Assembly: GCA_002256245.1 (NCBI GenBank) | Contig: NKIU01000001.1 | Location: forward strand, 1 to 64,000 | Direction of reading: 5' to 3' | Length of the DNA stretch: 64,000 nt | Source: Pseudorhodobacter sp. PARRP1 | GTDB lineage: Bacteria; Pseudomonadota; Alphaproteobacteria; Rhodobacterales; Rhodobacteraceae | Shown here: positions 53,117 to 62,215 of the stretch, piece by piece | Layout: every line of letters begins with the position of its first letter | Position numbering within the stretch: the first letter of the stretch is position 1 | Made by a program: the position numbers and the translations under genes | The notes under the pieces: model-generated | The model's input: the letters and a program-made list of their open reading frames with translations, nothing else | What the model was told of the DNA's origin: nothing | The model's database searches: none

Positions 53117-54265
53117 CGCGTTTTCGGCGATATCCTTTTCCGACACCTTGCCCCACAGCACCTTATAAACCCAAGCGGTGTAGAGCAGGATCAGCGGCAG
53201 GAAGATCGCCGTCGAGACCAGCATGATGAACAGCGTAAGATGCGACGACGACGCGCTCCACACCGTCAGCGACGAGCGCGGGTCGCTGGAAGACGGCAGG
53301 ATGAACGGGAACATCGTCAGGCCAATCGAGGCAATCATGCCGAAGATCGCCATTTTCGACGCCAGCAGAGTGGTGACTTCACGCCCCGCCCGCAGGCCGA
53401 GGAAGGCCAAGAGGCCGCCCACAATGCCCATCACAGGGGCCACCGCGATCCACGGGCGCAAGGCGTAGGCTTCCATCCAACTGCCGCCCTTCACCACCTC
53501 GAAATGCAGCGGGTTGGACGGGCCGTCGGTCACGTAATCGCCCACAATCTTGTAGCCATCAAAGCCGTAGGCCAGCCACAGCCCCAAGCCGATATAGCCG
53601 CCCACCGCCGCGAGTGCCGCAATCGCCCCGATCCGCCGCGCACGGGCTTGCACCGCGCCGTCGGCCTTCAGCGTCAGCCAAGCGGCACCATGCATCACCA
53701 GCATTGCCAGCGACACCAGCCCCGCGCACAGCGCGAACGGGTTGAGAAGGCTGAAGAATTTCACATACCACACGCCTTCATAGATCGCGTGCAGATCGTC
53801 GGTAAAGTGGAACGGCACCCCTTGCATGACATTGCCGACCGCCACGCCAAAGATCGTCGCAGGCACAGCGCCCCCGGCAAACAGCGCCCAATCCCAGCCA
53901 TTGCGCCACCGCGCCGAGTCGCGCTTGGAGCGGTATTTGAACGCCACCGGCCGCACGATCAGCGCCGCCAGCACCAGCCACATCGCCAGATAAAACCCTG
54001 AAAACGACACCGCATACAACGGCGGCCAGGCGGCAAAGATCGCACCACCGCCCAGGATGAACCAAACCTGATTGCCCTCCCACACCGGGCCGATGGTGTT
54101 GATCGCCACCCGCCGCTCGGTGTCGGTTTTGGCGACGAAGGGCAGCAGCGCCCCCACGCCCATATCAAAGCCATCGGTCAGCGCAAAGCCGATCAACAGC
54201 ACGCCCACCAGCACCCACCATATCACGCGCAAGGTCTCGTAGCTGAGAAGTTCGTTCAGGATCAT
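53102..54265 (-). CDS. cydB: Cytochrome bd ubiquinol oxidase subunit II
   Basis: A 387-residue protein with eight or nine membrane helices, the typical CydB. Recognisable are ETLRVIWWVLVGVLLIGFAL at the N-terminus, GFDMGVGALLPF (about 33-44), GPVWEGNQVWFILGGGAIFAAWP (about 60-82) and FPFILPSSSDP near 305. CydB pairs with CydA and stabilises the heme b595/d centre. It starts four bases after cydA. Its last codons are duplicated downstream in a tandem repeat. Confidence 0.96.
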   Translation of the reverse strand: MILNELLSYETLRVIWWVLVGVLLIGFALTDGFDMGVGALLPFVAKTDTERRVAINTIGPVWEGNQVWFILGGGAIFAAWPPLYAVSFSGFYLAMWLVLAALIVRPVAFKYRSKRDSARWRNGWDWALFAGGAVPATIFGVAVGNVMQGVPFHFTDDLHAIYEGVWYVKFFSLLNPFALCAGLVSLAMLVMHGAAWLTLKADGAVQARARRIGAIAALAAVGGYIGLGLWLAYGFDGYKIVGDYVTDGPSNPLHFEVVKGGSWMEAYALRPWIAVAPVMGIVGGLLAFLGLRAGREVTTLLASKMAIFGMIASIGLTMFPFILPSSSDPRSSLTVWSASSSHLTLFIMLVSTAIFLPLILLYTAWVYKVLWGKVSEKDIAENAHSLY

Positions 54266-54269
54266 GGCT

Positions 54270-55880
54270 TTACTCCGCTGGCATGGCGATGGCGTCGGCG
54301 TTTTTGCGCCCCATCAACCGGACTTCATGGCGCTTCATCCAGGCTTCGGTTTCGGCGACCTCAAGGTAGGGGCCTTTGCGGATGTATTTCAGCATCAGGC
54401 TCATCTCGACGACGAACAGCACCGAATAGAAGATCACAAACCCCGCCAGCGTGATCGCCACCTCGGTCATCGACAGGGCCGAGACCGACATCGCGGTGGG
54501 CAGCACCCCGTCCACCGTCCACGGTTGGCGGCCAAATTCGGCGACAAACCAGCCCATTTCGGCGGCAATCCACGGTGCCGGGATCATCCACACCGCCATG
54601 TGCAGCGCGGGCCGCGGGAATTGCATCCGCTTGAACGAGGCGCGGTAGAAGAAATACAGCATGGTGCCGATGAACAAGATCCCCAAGCCCGCCATGATGC
54701 GGAACGCCCAGAACAGCGGCCAGACGGTGGGCACGGTATCGTTCGCCGCCATCTTGATCTGTTCTTCCGTCGCCAGATGCGGCGTGTCGGTGTATTTGCG
54801 CAGCAAAAGCGCAAAGCCAAGGTCGGCCGAGTGCAACTCGAACGTATCCTTCACCACCTGCGGCGTGGCCTCGCGCTCGGCCCGCAGCGTCAGCAGCGCC
54901 TCATAGGCGATCATGCCCGAGCGCACCCGCGCCTCGGCCTGCTCCACCAGTTCCGAAATTCCGGGAATTTCGGTGTTCAGCGACCGCGTGCCAATTAGCC
55001 CCATCACGTAGGGAATGTGGATGGCGTAATGCGTCTCGCGCGCTTCCTGATCGGGAAAGCCGAAGGCGGTGATCGCGGCAGGCGCAGGTTCGGTGTGCCA
55101 CATGGCCTCAATCGCGGCCAGTTTCATCTTCTGGCTGTGGGTGGCGTTATAGCCCGATTCGTCGCCCAGAAGCACCACCGAGAACGCCGAGGCCAAGCCG
55201 AACGCCGCCGCCACCGCAATCGAGCGGCGTGCCAGTTCCACATGACGGTCGCGCAGCAGATACCACGCCGACACCCCCAGCACGAACACCGAAGCCGTGA
55301 CGTAACCCGCTGAAACCGTGTGCACAAACTTCGCCTGTGCCACCTCGTTGAACAGCACCGCCCAAAAGTCGGTCATCTCCATCCGCATCGTCATCGGGTT
55401 AAACTCGGCCCCCACCGGGTCTTGCATCCAGCCGTTGGCGATCAAGATCCACAGCGCCGACATGTTCGAGCCAATCGCCACCAGCCAGGTCACCACAAGG
55501 TGCTGCACGCGGCTTAGCTTGTCCCAGCCAAAGAAGAACAGCCCGACAAACGTGGCCTCCAGAAAGAACGCCATCAGGCCTTCAATCGCCAGCGGCGCGC
55601 CAAACACATCGCCAACATATTGGCTGTAATAGCTCCAGTTCATCCCGAACTGGAATTCCATGGTGATGCCGGTTGCCACCCCGATGGCAAAGTTGATGCC
55701 GAACAGCGCTCCCCAGAACTTCGTCATCTGCCGCCAGATCGGGCGGTTGGTCATCACATAGACGGTTTCCATGCAGGCCACGATGATCGACAGGCCGATG
55801 GTCAGCGGCACGAACAAAAAGTGGAACATCGCCGTGGTGGCGAATTGCAGCCGCGAAAGTTCAACGATGCCAAATTCCAT
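54270..55880 (-). CDS. cydA: Cytochrome bd ubiquinol oxidase subunit I
   Basis: A 536-residue quinol oxidase subunit. His20 (TTAMFHFLF) is the heme b595 ligand. GMNWSYYSQYVGDVFGAPLA (about 81-100), the Q-loop region after about 250 and a later GRQPW motif (GWFVAEFGRQPWTV, about 445-458) are typical of CydA. It oxidises ubiquinol and reduces O2 to water with high affinity under microaerobic conditions. The start at 55880 follows CAGGAGAC. It sits 89 bp after cydC, and cydB follows immediately, so cydDC-AB-X is probably one transcriptional region. Confidence 0.96.
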   Translation of the reverse strand: MEFGIVELSRLQFATTAMFHFLFVPLTIGLSIIVACMETVYVMTNRPIWRQMTKFWGALFGINFAIGVATGITMEFQFGMNWSYYSQYVGDVFGAPLAIEGLMAFFLEATFVGLFFFGWDKLSRVQHLVVTWLVAIGSNMSALWILIANGWMQDPVGAEFNPMTMRMEMTDFWAVLFNEVAQAKFVHTVSAGYVTASVFVLGVSAWYLLRDRHVELARRSIAVAAAFGLASAFSVVLLGDESGYNATHSQKMKLAAIEAMWHTEPAPAAITAFGFPDQEARETHYAIHIPYVMGLIGTRSLNTEIPGISELVEQAEARVRSGMIAYEALLTLRAEREATPQVVKDTFELHSADLGFALLLRKYTDTPHLATEEQIKMAANDTVPTVWPLFWAFRIMAGLGILFIGTMLYFFYRASFKRMQFPRPALHMAVWMIPAPWIAAEMGWFVAEFGRQPWTVDGVLPTAMSVSALSMTEVAITLAGFVIFYSVLFVVEMSLMLKYIRKGPYLEVAETEAWMKRHEVRLMGRKNADAIAMPAE

Positions 55881-55969
55881 TTCAGTCTCCTGCTGATCGG
55901 CGATACCGACGACGCTTGCCCAAGGGTAGATCCCTGTGTGACCGGGCAAAGCCACATCACAGATACAAT

Positions 55970-57607
55970 TTAGGATAGTTCTAAGGTGAAGTCAGCCCAA
56001 TCCGTCTCGACAGGGCGATGTGACGCAGTCAGGATCGCCGCCTGCGGCAGATACTGGCGGATACCATGCAGCACGCGCAGGGCGGTGGCGGTATCAAGGC
56101 CCTCGGTCGGCTCATCCAGCAGCAAGATCGCAGGGCGGCGCAGCAGCACCCGCGCAATCGCCAGCCTGCGCGCCTCGCCGCCCGAAAGGCCCGCCCCGCG
56201 CGGCCCAAGCAGCGCATCAAGGCCCCCCTTGGCGCGGATCACCTCGCCCAGCGCCACCGCCTCCAGCACCGCCCACAGGGCCGCGTCATCGGCATCGGGT
56301 GCGGCAAGCTGCAACGCGGCCCGGATACTGCCCGCCATCAGCCCGGCGCGTTGCGGCAACAGCGCAACCTTGGCACGCAACGCAGCCTCGTCCCAGTCTG
56401 GCAGCGGATGCGCGCCAAGCGTGATCACGCCAGCACTCGGGCGCAGCATCCCTGCCGCCAGCAACAGCGCGGTAGATTTGCCAACCCCGCTTGGCCCGGT
56501 CAGCGCCAGCGTCTCACCCGCGTGCAGCGTGAAACCCAACGGGCGCAGGCTGGCCCGCGCAGCGCCGGCACGTTGCAGGCTGACCGCCTCAAACCGCAGC
56601 GGGCCCGCACTGTGGCTGCTCCCGGCGCGCACCTCAGGCGCGGGCAGGCTTGCCACCACGCGCCGCGCCGCCAGCCGCATCCGGCCCAGATCGGCGACAG
56701 CGCGGCGCAGCGGGGCCAAAACCTCGGTCAGCGCCAGCGACGCGAAAAAACCCACCGCCGCCACCGCCGCGCTGAGTGCGCCGCGATCTGCCAGCGCCAT
56801 GCCCAACAGCAGCGCCGCCGTGGCAATCGCGGTGCCCAGCCACGACAGCGCCAGCCCCGCCCGCCGCTCGATCCGGTCTTGCACCAGCCGCGCGTCTTGG
56901 CGGCGCGCCTCGGCAGACAGCACCGCCTGATGCTGTGCCGCAAGCTGGCCATAGACCGCCAGATCACCCCGCGCCTGCACCAGATCAATCAAGCGCGCGC
57001 GAAACGCCTGTGCCGCATATTCCACCCGCCGCGAGGGGGTATTGGCTGCCCTGCCCGCCCAGATCAGCACCACAGCACCGCCCAGTGCAAAGCCCACCGC
57101 CACCACGCCCGCAATAGCGATCCCCGCAATCGCCCACAGCACCACAAAGCTGGCCGCCAGCGTCACCCCCCCGGCGATCAACGGCAGGATCAGCCGCAGC
57201 GGCAAGCCATCCAGCGCATCAATATCGGCGGTGATGCGGTTCAACACCTGCGGCCCACGCAACCGGCTTTGCCGGTCATAGGGCGCTGCCAGATAGGCTT
57301 GCAGCACCCGCAGGCGCAGCGTGGCAAAGGCTCGCAAGGTGGCGTCATGCGTCAACACCCGCTCGCCATAGCGCGCCGCCGTCCGCCCCAGCGCCAGAAA
57401 CCGGATCGAGCCCGAGGGGCGGAACACATCAAACACCGCCCCCAACCCTGCCAGCCCTGCCGCCGCCGCCGCCGTGATGAACCAGCCCGACACCCCCAGC
57501 AGCGTCACCCCCGCCACCAGCACGACGACAGACAGCACCGCCCCGCGCAAAAGCGATGCGCGCTGCGCCTGCCAGATCAGCCGGAACACCTGCCACAGCG
57601 GTTTCAT
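55970..57607 (-). CDS. cydC: Thiol reductant ABC exporter subunit CydC
   Basis: A 545-residue ABC half-transporter: an N-terminal six-helix membrane domain (about 15-310) with GVSGWFITAAAAAGLAGLG (about 38-56), the CydC hallmark, and a C-terminal ATPase with Walker A GPSGVGKST (about 379-387), signature LSGGEARRLAIAR and Walker B ILLLDEPTEG. With CydD it exports glutathione and cysteine to the periplasm, and is needed for bd oxidase assembly. It overlaps cydD by four bases. Confidence 0.95.
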   Translation of the reverse strand: MKPLWQVFRLIWQAQRASLLRGAVLSVVVLVAGVTLLGVSGWFITAAAAAGLAGLGAVFDVFRPSGSIRFLALGRTAARYGERVLTHDATLRAFATLRLRVLQAYLAAPYDRQSRLRGPQVLNRITADIDALDGLPLRLILPLIAGGVTLAASFVVLWAIAGIAIAGVVAVGFALGGAVVLIWAGRAANTPSRRVEYAAQAFRARLIDLVQARGDLAVYGQLAAQHQAVLSAEARRQDARLVQDRIERRAGLALSWLGTAIATAALLLGMALADRGALSAAVAAVGFFASLALTEVLAPLRRAVADLGRMRLAARRVVASLPAPEVRAGSSHSAGPLRFEAVSLQRAGAARASLRPLGFTLHAGETLALTGPSGVGKSTALLLAAGMLRPSAGVITLGAHPLPDWDEAALRAKVALLPQRAGLMAGSIRAALQLAAPDADDAALWAVLEAVALGEVIRAKGGLDALLGPRGAGLSGGEARRLAIARVLLRRPAILLLDEPTEGLDTATALRVLHGIRQYLPQAAILTASHRPVETDWADFTLELS

Positions 57608-59256
57608 GGCGCAGCCTCCAGCCGGATCACATGATCCATCTTTGCCGCCAGCCCCGCGTCATGCGTGGCGATGATCAGGCTGCAACCGCTGCCCGCAAGT
57701 GCCAACAGGGCGGCGGTGACGGTGGCGGCGGTCACGGCATCCAGATCGGCGGTCGGCTCATCGGCCAGCAGCACATCGGGGCAGGCGTGCAAGGCGCGCG
57801 CCAGCGTCAGCCGCCGCGCCTCGCCGCCTGACAAGCCACCGCCGCCCTCGCCCAACCGCGTGGCCGCACCCTGCGGCAGCGCCGCCACCACATCCTGCAT
57901 CGCCACCATGCCCAGCGCCGCGCCCGGATCACCCTGCCCCAAGCTGATGTTGTGGCGCAGACTGCCGTCCAGAAACTGCGGCTGTTGCGGCATCCAACCC
58001 AGCCGCGCGCGCCAGCCATCGGCGCTGGCGTCACTCAAGGGCTGACCCGCCACGGTGATCTGCCCCGCCTCAGGATGCACCAACCCGGCCAGCGCCCGCA
58101 GCACCGTCGTCTTGCCGCTGCCACTCGGCCCAAGCAGGGCCAGAGTCTCCCCCGCCTTCAGGCTGAAATCCGGCAAATGCAGCACCTTTGCCCCCAGTTG
58201 CACCTGCACACCCGTCACCGCAATATCCGCAGCCCCCGGCAACCGCGCCGCCCGCGCCCCCTGCCCCAGCAGCGGCGCATCGCTGGCGCGCGCCTGCCAT
58301 TCCGCCCATTCATCCGCCACCGCCAGCGCCGCCGCGCGGTCATGCCAGGCCGCCGACAAATCACGCAAAGGCTGATAGAACTCGGGCGCGAGCAGCAGCA
58401 GGAATATCCCCGCCGCAGGCGTCAGTTGCGTGCCATAGCTGCCAAACTCCAGCACCCCCAGCAGCGAAAACCCCACATACACCGCCACCATCGCCACCCC
58501 AAGCGCCGCAAACAACTCCAGCACCGCCGAGGATAAAAACGCCACCCGCAGCACCGCCATCGTCTGCGCGCGCAACCGCTCGGCGGCGTCGGCAAAGCCC
58601 GCGCCCACCGCAGCCCCCGCCCCCAGCAGCCGGATATCCAGCAGCGCATGCAGCCGCTCGATCAACAGATCGTTCAGCGTGCCGATTTCCACCATCTGCC
58701 GCTGGCTTGCCGCCTGCGCCGCCCAACCGATCAGCGCCATGAACACCGGGATCAGCGGCCCGCTGATCAGCAAAACCACCCCCACCGCCCAGGATTGCCA
58801 GAACGCCAGCACCAAAATCAGCCCCGGCACCAGCATCACCCGCGCCCGCGCCGGGGCATAGCGGCTGACATAGGGCAGCAGCATCTCCAGCTTTTCACCC
58901 GCAAGCGCCGCCACACCGCCCGCCGCAGGGCCGGTGCTGCGCGCAGCCTCACGCGCAACCATCTCGGCCCGCAAGGCCTGCACCACCTCCAGCCCCGCCC
59001 GGCTTGCCGCAGCCTCAGCGCCATAGCTCAGGGCCGCGCGCAACAGCCCCAACACGCCAAACCCCACCGCATAGGCCCACAGCGGCGGCGCATCCGTCAG
59101 CAACCCGGCCAAGGCAGCCGCCACCAGCGCCGCCTGCAGCGGCCAGATCACCGCAGCCATCCCCGAAAGCATCGCCGACAGCCGCAAACGCCCACGCGCA
59201 GGCGCGATCAACCGGGCCAGCACCACGGCGGAAGTCTGTTGATCTTGCTGCGCCAT
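57604..59256 (-). CDS. cydD: Thiol reductant ABC exporter subunit CydD
   Basis: A 550-residue ABC half-transporter, first gene of the cyd cluster. The membrane domain spans about 15-300 and includes LIPVFMALIGWAAQAASQRQ (about 166-185), a CydD signature. The ATPase has Walker A GPSGSGKTT (about 360-368), LSGGEARRLTLAR and VLLADEPTADLD. MAQQDQQ at 59256 is the likely start; the frame upstream is intergenic. No FNR-type or RegA-type box is obvious in the 90 bp upstream. Confidence 0.94.
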   Translation of the reverse strand: MAQQDQQTSAVVLARLIAPARGRLRLSAMLSGMAAVIWPLQAALVAAALAGLLTDAPPLWAYAVGFGVLGLLRAALSYGAEAAASRAGLEVVQALRAEMVAREAARSTGPAAGGVAALAGEKLEMLLPYVSRYAPARARVMLVPGLILVLAFWQSWAVGVVLLISGPLIPVFMALIGWAAQAASQRQMVEIGTLNDLLIERLHALLDIRLLGAGAAVGAGFADAAERLRAQTMAVLRVAFLSSAVLELFAALGVAMVAVYVGFSLLGVLEFGSYGTQLTPAAGIFLLLLAPEFYQPLRDLSAAWHDRAAALAVADEWAEWQARASDAPLLGQGARAARLPGAADIAVTGVQVQLGAKVLHLPDFSLKAGETLALLGPSGSGKTTVLRALAGLVHPEAGQITVAGQPLSDASADGWRARLGWMPQQPQFLDGSLRHNISLGQGDPGAALGMVAMQDVVAALPQGAATRLGEGGGGLSGGEARRLTLARALHACPDVLLADEPTADLDAVTAATVTAALLALAGSGCSLIIATHDAGLAAKMDHVIRLEAAP

Positions 59257-59348
59257 GCCGCTGCCTGTGCCCCGCCCCTGATGCCGCCAATCTGGGGCCA
59301 CGCCGCCCGCAGCACAATGCCGCCCCCCTGCGGCAAACGGTCTGGCCC

Positions 59349-60377
59349 CTAGCGGATCGCCGCCAGCAGCGCCGCGTAGCTTTCCTCGCACACCCGCTGC
59401 CGCCGCTTGATCTTCTGATGCCCCAACATCTCGGCCATCAGCGCCTGCACCTCGGCGCCATAGCGGGCGATCGAGTGATCCTCGCCGCCGGGCTGATTGC
59501 GCTCGGCAAAATAGGCCTCGGTGTGGCGCGCGGTCTCGGCATTGGTCTCGGGCACCGCGCCGCGCCCCCGCGCGCGCCGCAGCGCAAAACTGTCGGGCGC
59601 TTTCAGCCCATAGTGGTTATACTGCGCCAACCGATGCGACACCGCCTTCACATCGCCATTGCGCAACTGCCGCCACAACGGCAGTGCCGGATCGGTCTGG
59701 GTCCGCGTGCCATCGCCCCACAGCACCTGCAACGGCACCTTATCCTTGAACCCCACCATGGAGTGATTGTGGATGCCGCGAAACCGCCCCGGATGCCGCG
59801 TCAGGGTTTTCAGCGCCGCATTGGCCTTGTGTTGGGTGGGCAAGCGGTGGGTGAACAGCGGACACACCCGCCCCGCCCGCCACCGCGCCACCGGATGACT
59901 GGTGAAAAACATCCCATATAGGGCCACCACATCAATATCCGCCTCGGCCCGCTCGGTCAGATCGGCCACACGGTGATCGCCGACATGCACGTTCAGAAAC
60001 TCATCGGCATCCAGCATCATCAGCCATTCGGTCTCATCAATGCCATGCAGACGGCGGATTTTCTCATAGCCTGCGTGCTGCGGAATATCGCCGGGCTTCA
60101 GCGCGTTGGGCACATGCGTGATATACCCCGCCTGATCCAGCGCCCCGAGCAAACGGTCGCTGCCATCGCTGCAATCGTTCGACGCAATCAGGATACGGTC
60201 AAACCCCAGCACCCGGTGATGCGCCACCCATTCCAGCAGAAACGGGCCTTCATCTTTGACACTGGAAATCAAGGTATGGCGGGGCGGCAAGCGGAACCTT
60301 TCTCTTTGCGCCAGATGAGGAAATCGCCCACAGAAAGTCAATGGTGGCGGGGTGACAGCGCGCGCGCCACGCGCCAT
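59349..60377 (-). CDS. Family 2-type glycosyltransferase
   Basis: A 342-residue GT-A enzyme (Glyco_tranf_2_4 type). SSVKDEGPFLLEWVAHHRVLG (about 38-58) is the typical N-terminal strand and helix, SNDCSDGSDRLL (about 66-77) the nucleotide site, and WLMMLDADEFLNVH (about 118-131) the DxD motif. GIHNHSMVGF and HYGLKAPDSF later supply conserved His residues. These proteins often act in surface polysaccharide assembly. The true start may lie somewhat downstream of 60377, since the first 30 residues are poorly structured. It is divergent from the nitrilase-family gene with about 30 bp between. Confidence 0.85.
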   Translation of the reverse strand: MARGARAVTPPPLTFCGRFPHLAQRERFRLPPRHTLISSVKDEGPFLLEWVAHHRVLGFDRILIASNDCSDGSDRLLGALDQAGYITHVPNALKPGDIPQHAGYEKIRRLHGIDETEWLMMLDADEFLNVHVGDHRVADLTERAEADIDVVALYGMFFTSHPVARWRAGRVCPLFTHRLPTQHKANAALKTLTRHPGRFRGIHNHSMVGFKDKVPLQVLWGDGTRTQTDPALPLWRQLRNGDVKAVSHRLAQYNHYGLKAPDSFALRRARGRGAVPETNAETARHTEAYFAERNQPGGEDHSIARYGAEVQALMAEMLGHQKIKRRQRVCEESYAALLAAIR

Positions 60378-60406
60378 GATGCGCCAAACCTGACCGGAGT
60401 TTGCCC

Positions 60407-61174
60407 ATGCCCGACCTTCGCCTTGCGCTCATGCAAGCCACCTCTCCCGCCGGAGACTGCGGCGCGGCTTTTGCCGCAACCGAGCATGGCCTGCGCGCAG
60501 CCGGTGCAGCGGGGGCCAATATGCTGGTGGTGCCGGAAAGCTTTGCGCCCGGCTACAACAGCGATGCGATTGCCGAACTGGCGCTGACCCGCGGCGGGGC
60601 TTGGCAAGATCGCTTGGCTTTGGCCTGCCGCGACGCAGGCTGCGGTCTGGTCTTCGGCTATGCCGAGCGTGACGGGCTTGCGGTTTACAATGCTGCCCTC
60701 GCCTTGGGGCCGGATGGCGCCGAACTGGCGCACTACCGCAAAATCCAGCTTTACGGCCCGCGGGAATCCGCCATCTACCGCCCCGGCGACGCTTACGTCA
60801 GCTTCAATCTGGCCGGGCACAAGGCTGGCCTTTTGATCTGCTACGATGTGGAATTTGCCCCCCATATCGCGGCAATGGCGGCGGCAGGCGTCACGGTGCT
60901 GCTGGTGCCCACCGCCAACATGCTGCCCTACACCCATGTCATGCGCGCCACCGTCCCCGCGATGGCCGCCAATCACGGCATCACCATCGTTTACGCCAAT
61001 TACTGCGGGACCGAGGGCGATCTGACTTACGCCGGCGGCTCGCTGATCGTGGGCGCAGACGGCGATGTGCTGGCGCAAGCGGGCATGGGGCCGGCCCTGC
61101 TGGTGGCCGATGTTCCAAAGGTGGACCCCGCCCGCCTGTCCAGCCAAGCCCGCGACTATCGCATCATCAGCTAG
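60407..61174 (+). CDS. Carbon-nitrogen hydrolase (nitrilase superfamily)
   Basis: A 255-residue amidase-type enzyme with the full Glu-Lys-Cys triad: Glu44 (VVPESFAPGY), Lys112 (YRKIQLYG) and Cys145 (LLICYDVEF). The single-domain length suits omega-amidases, N-carbamoyl or aliphatic amidases. A substrate cannot be assigned. ATG at 60407 has GGAG at the right spacing, better than the TTG two codons before. Its 3' end, about 40 bp including the stop, is copied again at 61608-61649. No amide-operon link is implied, as it is 25 kb away. Confidence 0.9.
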   Translation: MPDLRLALMQATSPAGDCGAAFAATEHGLRAAGAAGANMLVVPESFAPGYNSDAIAELALTRGGAWQDRLALACRDAGCGLVFGYAERDGLAVYNAALALGPDGAELAHYRKIQLYGPRESAIYRPGDAYVSFNLAGHKAGLLICYDVEFAPHIAAMAAAGVTVLLVPTANMLPYTHVMRATVPAMAANHGITIVYANYCGTEGDLTYAGGSLIVGADGDVLAQAGMGPALLVADVPKVDPARLSSQARDYRIIS

Positions 61175-61220
61175 CCCTAAAAGCCGACAGACATCCACAC
61201 GTTTGCGGGCAGCGAACCCC

Positions 61221-61423
61221 GGGCGGAAACAGGAAACGCACCGCGTTTCCCCGCCCGCCCGCGCCGTTTTCCCCCTGTAAACAGTGCCGCGACAAACCCG
61301 GTAAGGCCAGCGCCCGACCCGGCGGGCGAGAAGCGCCCGCCAAGGCTGGGTCGGGCGCTGGCCGGGCCATTCAGGCCCGGCGGTTTCAGCGGCCCCTGCA
61401 CCGCGTGGCAAAGGCAATGGCCT
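61221..61423 (+). repeat. Dispersed intergenic repeat, family A copy 2
   Basis: About 200 bp, GGGCGGAAACAGGAAACGC to CAAAGGCAATGGCC, including a strong GGCGGGCGAGAAGCGCCCGCC hairpin at about 61320. It is close to 61695-61895 (most positions identical) and more distantly to 9211-9410. Convergent-gene location. Confidence 0.85.
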
Positions 61424-61472
61424 CCGCCAGAATACACAAAGTGAATGTCGGGCCCACCCCAACACATCCCAC

Positions 61473-61539
61473 GCCGCCCCGGACTTGATCCGGGGCCTCA
61501 CGCCTCAAACCAGAGGCCCCGGATCAAGTCCGGGGCGGC
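61473..61539. repeat. Long hairpin repeat, copy 1
   Basis: Perfect 27-bp arms (61473-61499 and 61513-61539) around 13 bases. Each arm is itself built on CCCCGGACTTGATCCGGGG. The second copy, 61941-62007, is the same except for one base in the loop. Confidence 0.92.
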
Positions 61540-61694
61540 GGAGTGATGGAGCAAACCGGCACCGCATCAGCCATGCCGGTCGCCGCAGTCCCCCCGTGGT
61601 CACGGCGCGCCTGTCAACCCAAGCCCGCGATTCTCGCATCATCAGCTAGCCCCCAAAGCCGCCAGAGATCGACGCACTAACCTGCGCCCGAGTC

Positions 61695-61895
61695 CGGGCG
61701 GAAACAGGAATCGCACCGCGTTTCCCCGCCCGCGCACGCGGTTTCCCCCTGTAGTCGGTGCCACGAAAAGCCCAAAAGGCCAGCGCCCGACCCGGCGGGC
61801 GAAAAGCGCCCGCCGAGGGCGGGTCGGGCGCTGGCCGGGCCATTGAGGCCCGGCGGTTTCAACGGCCCCTGCACCGCATGGCGAAGGCAATGGCC
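61695..61895 (+). repeat. Dispersed intergenic repeat, family A copy 3
   Basis: The second copy of the duplicated block, with GGGCGAAAAGCGCCCGCC at its centre (about 61797). It differs from copy 2 at scattered positions and by small indels, so the duplication is not brand-new. Confidence 0.85.
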
Positions 61896-61940
61896 TACCC
61901 CAGAGTGCGCAAAGTGAATTGCGCCCCCCACACATCCCAC

Positions 61941-62007
61941 GCCGCCCCGGACTTGATCCGGGGCCTCACGCCGCAAACCAGAGGCCCCGGATCAAGTCCG
62001 GGGCGGC
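61941..62007. repeat. Long hairpin repeat, copy 2
   Basis: Perfect 27-bp arms at 61941-61967 and 61981-62007 around 13 bases. Placed between the convergent nitrilase-family gene and galE. Confidence 0.92.
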
Positions 62008-62215
62008 GGAGTGATGGAGCAAACCGGCAGCGCAACCCGTCTTATCAGGCGGCCATAAATTCCACAGCGCACCGGCCGAACACAGCGGCCACCGTTGCGC
62101 CCAAAAATCCTGAATCCGTCAAAAACCACAACATCTTGTGGTAAATACTCCCGAAGCAGCCGAAAACCACAAGCACTCCCAGTGGGGAAAGCGCTTGTGC
62201 CGCCCGCCAATCGCG

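Larger units (their letters stand above)
61133..62010 (+). repeat. Tandem duplication containing family A repeats and a gene end
   Basis: 61133-61607 and 61608-62010 align end to end with a period of about 475 bp (468 further in). Both start CGCCTGTC, copy the last codons and TAG of the nitrilase gene (TAG at 61172 and again at 61647), then a family A repeat (61221-61423; 61695-61895), then a long hairpin. The rest of this 1.0 kb gap, to galE at 62216, shows no gene. ORFs seen here are products of the high GC content. Confidence 0.9.

Noticed and set aside
56066-57634. A 522-codon rightward ORF across cydC
   Set aside because: Antisense shadow of an ABC transporter with all ATPase motifs on the other strand.
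59257-59348. FNR or RegA-type operator upstream of cydD
   Set aside because: No TTGAT-N4-ATCAA or comparable box is visible in this short GC-rich gap.
61177-61976. Several leftward ORFs with similar proteins (start MARPAPDP-type) in the 61 kb repeats
   Set aside because: Their similarity comes from the DNA repeat itself; no start signals, no family, and frames do not stay open between copies.
52836-62007. CCCCGGACTTGATCCGGGG units considered as a CRISPR array
   Set aside because: Copies are paired as inverted hairpins and scattered, with no regular spacers or cas genes.
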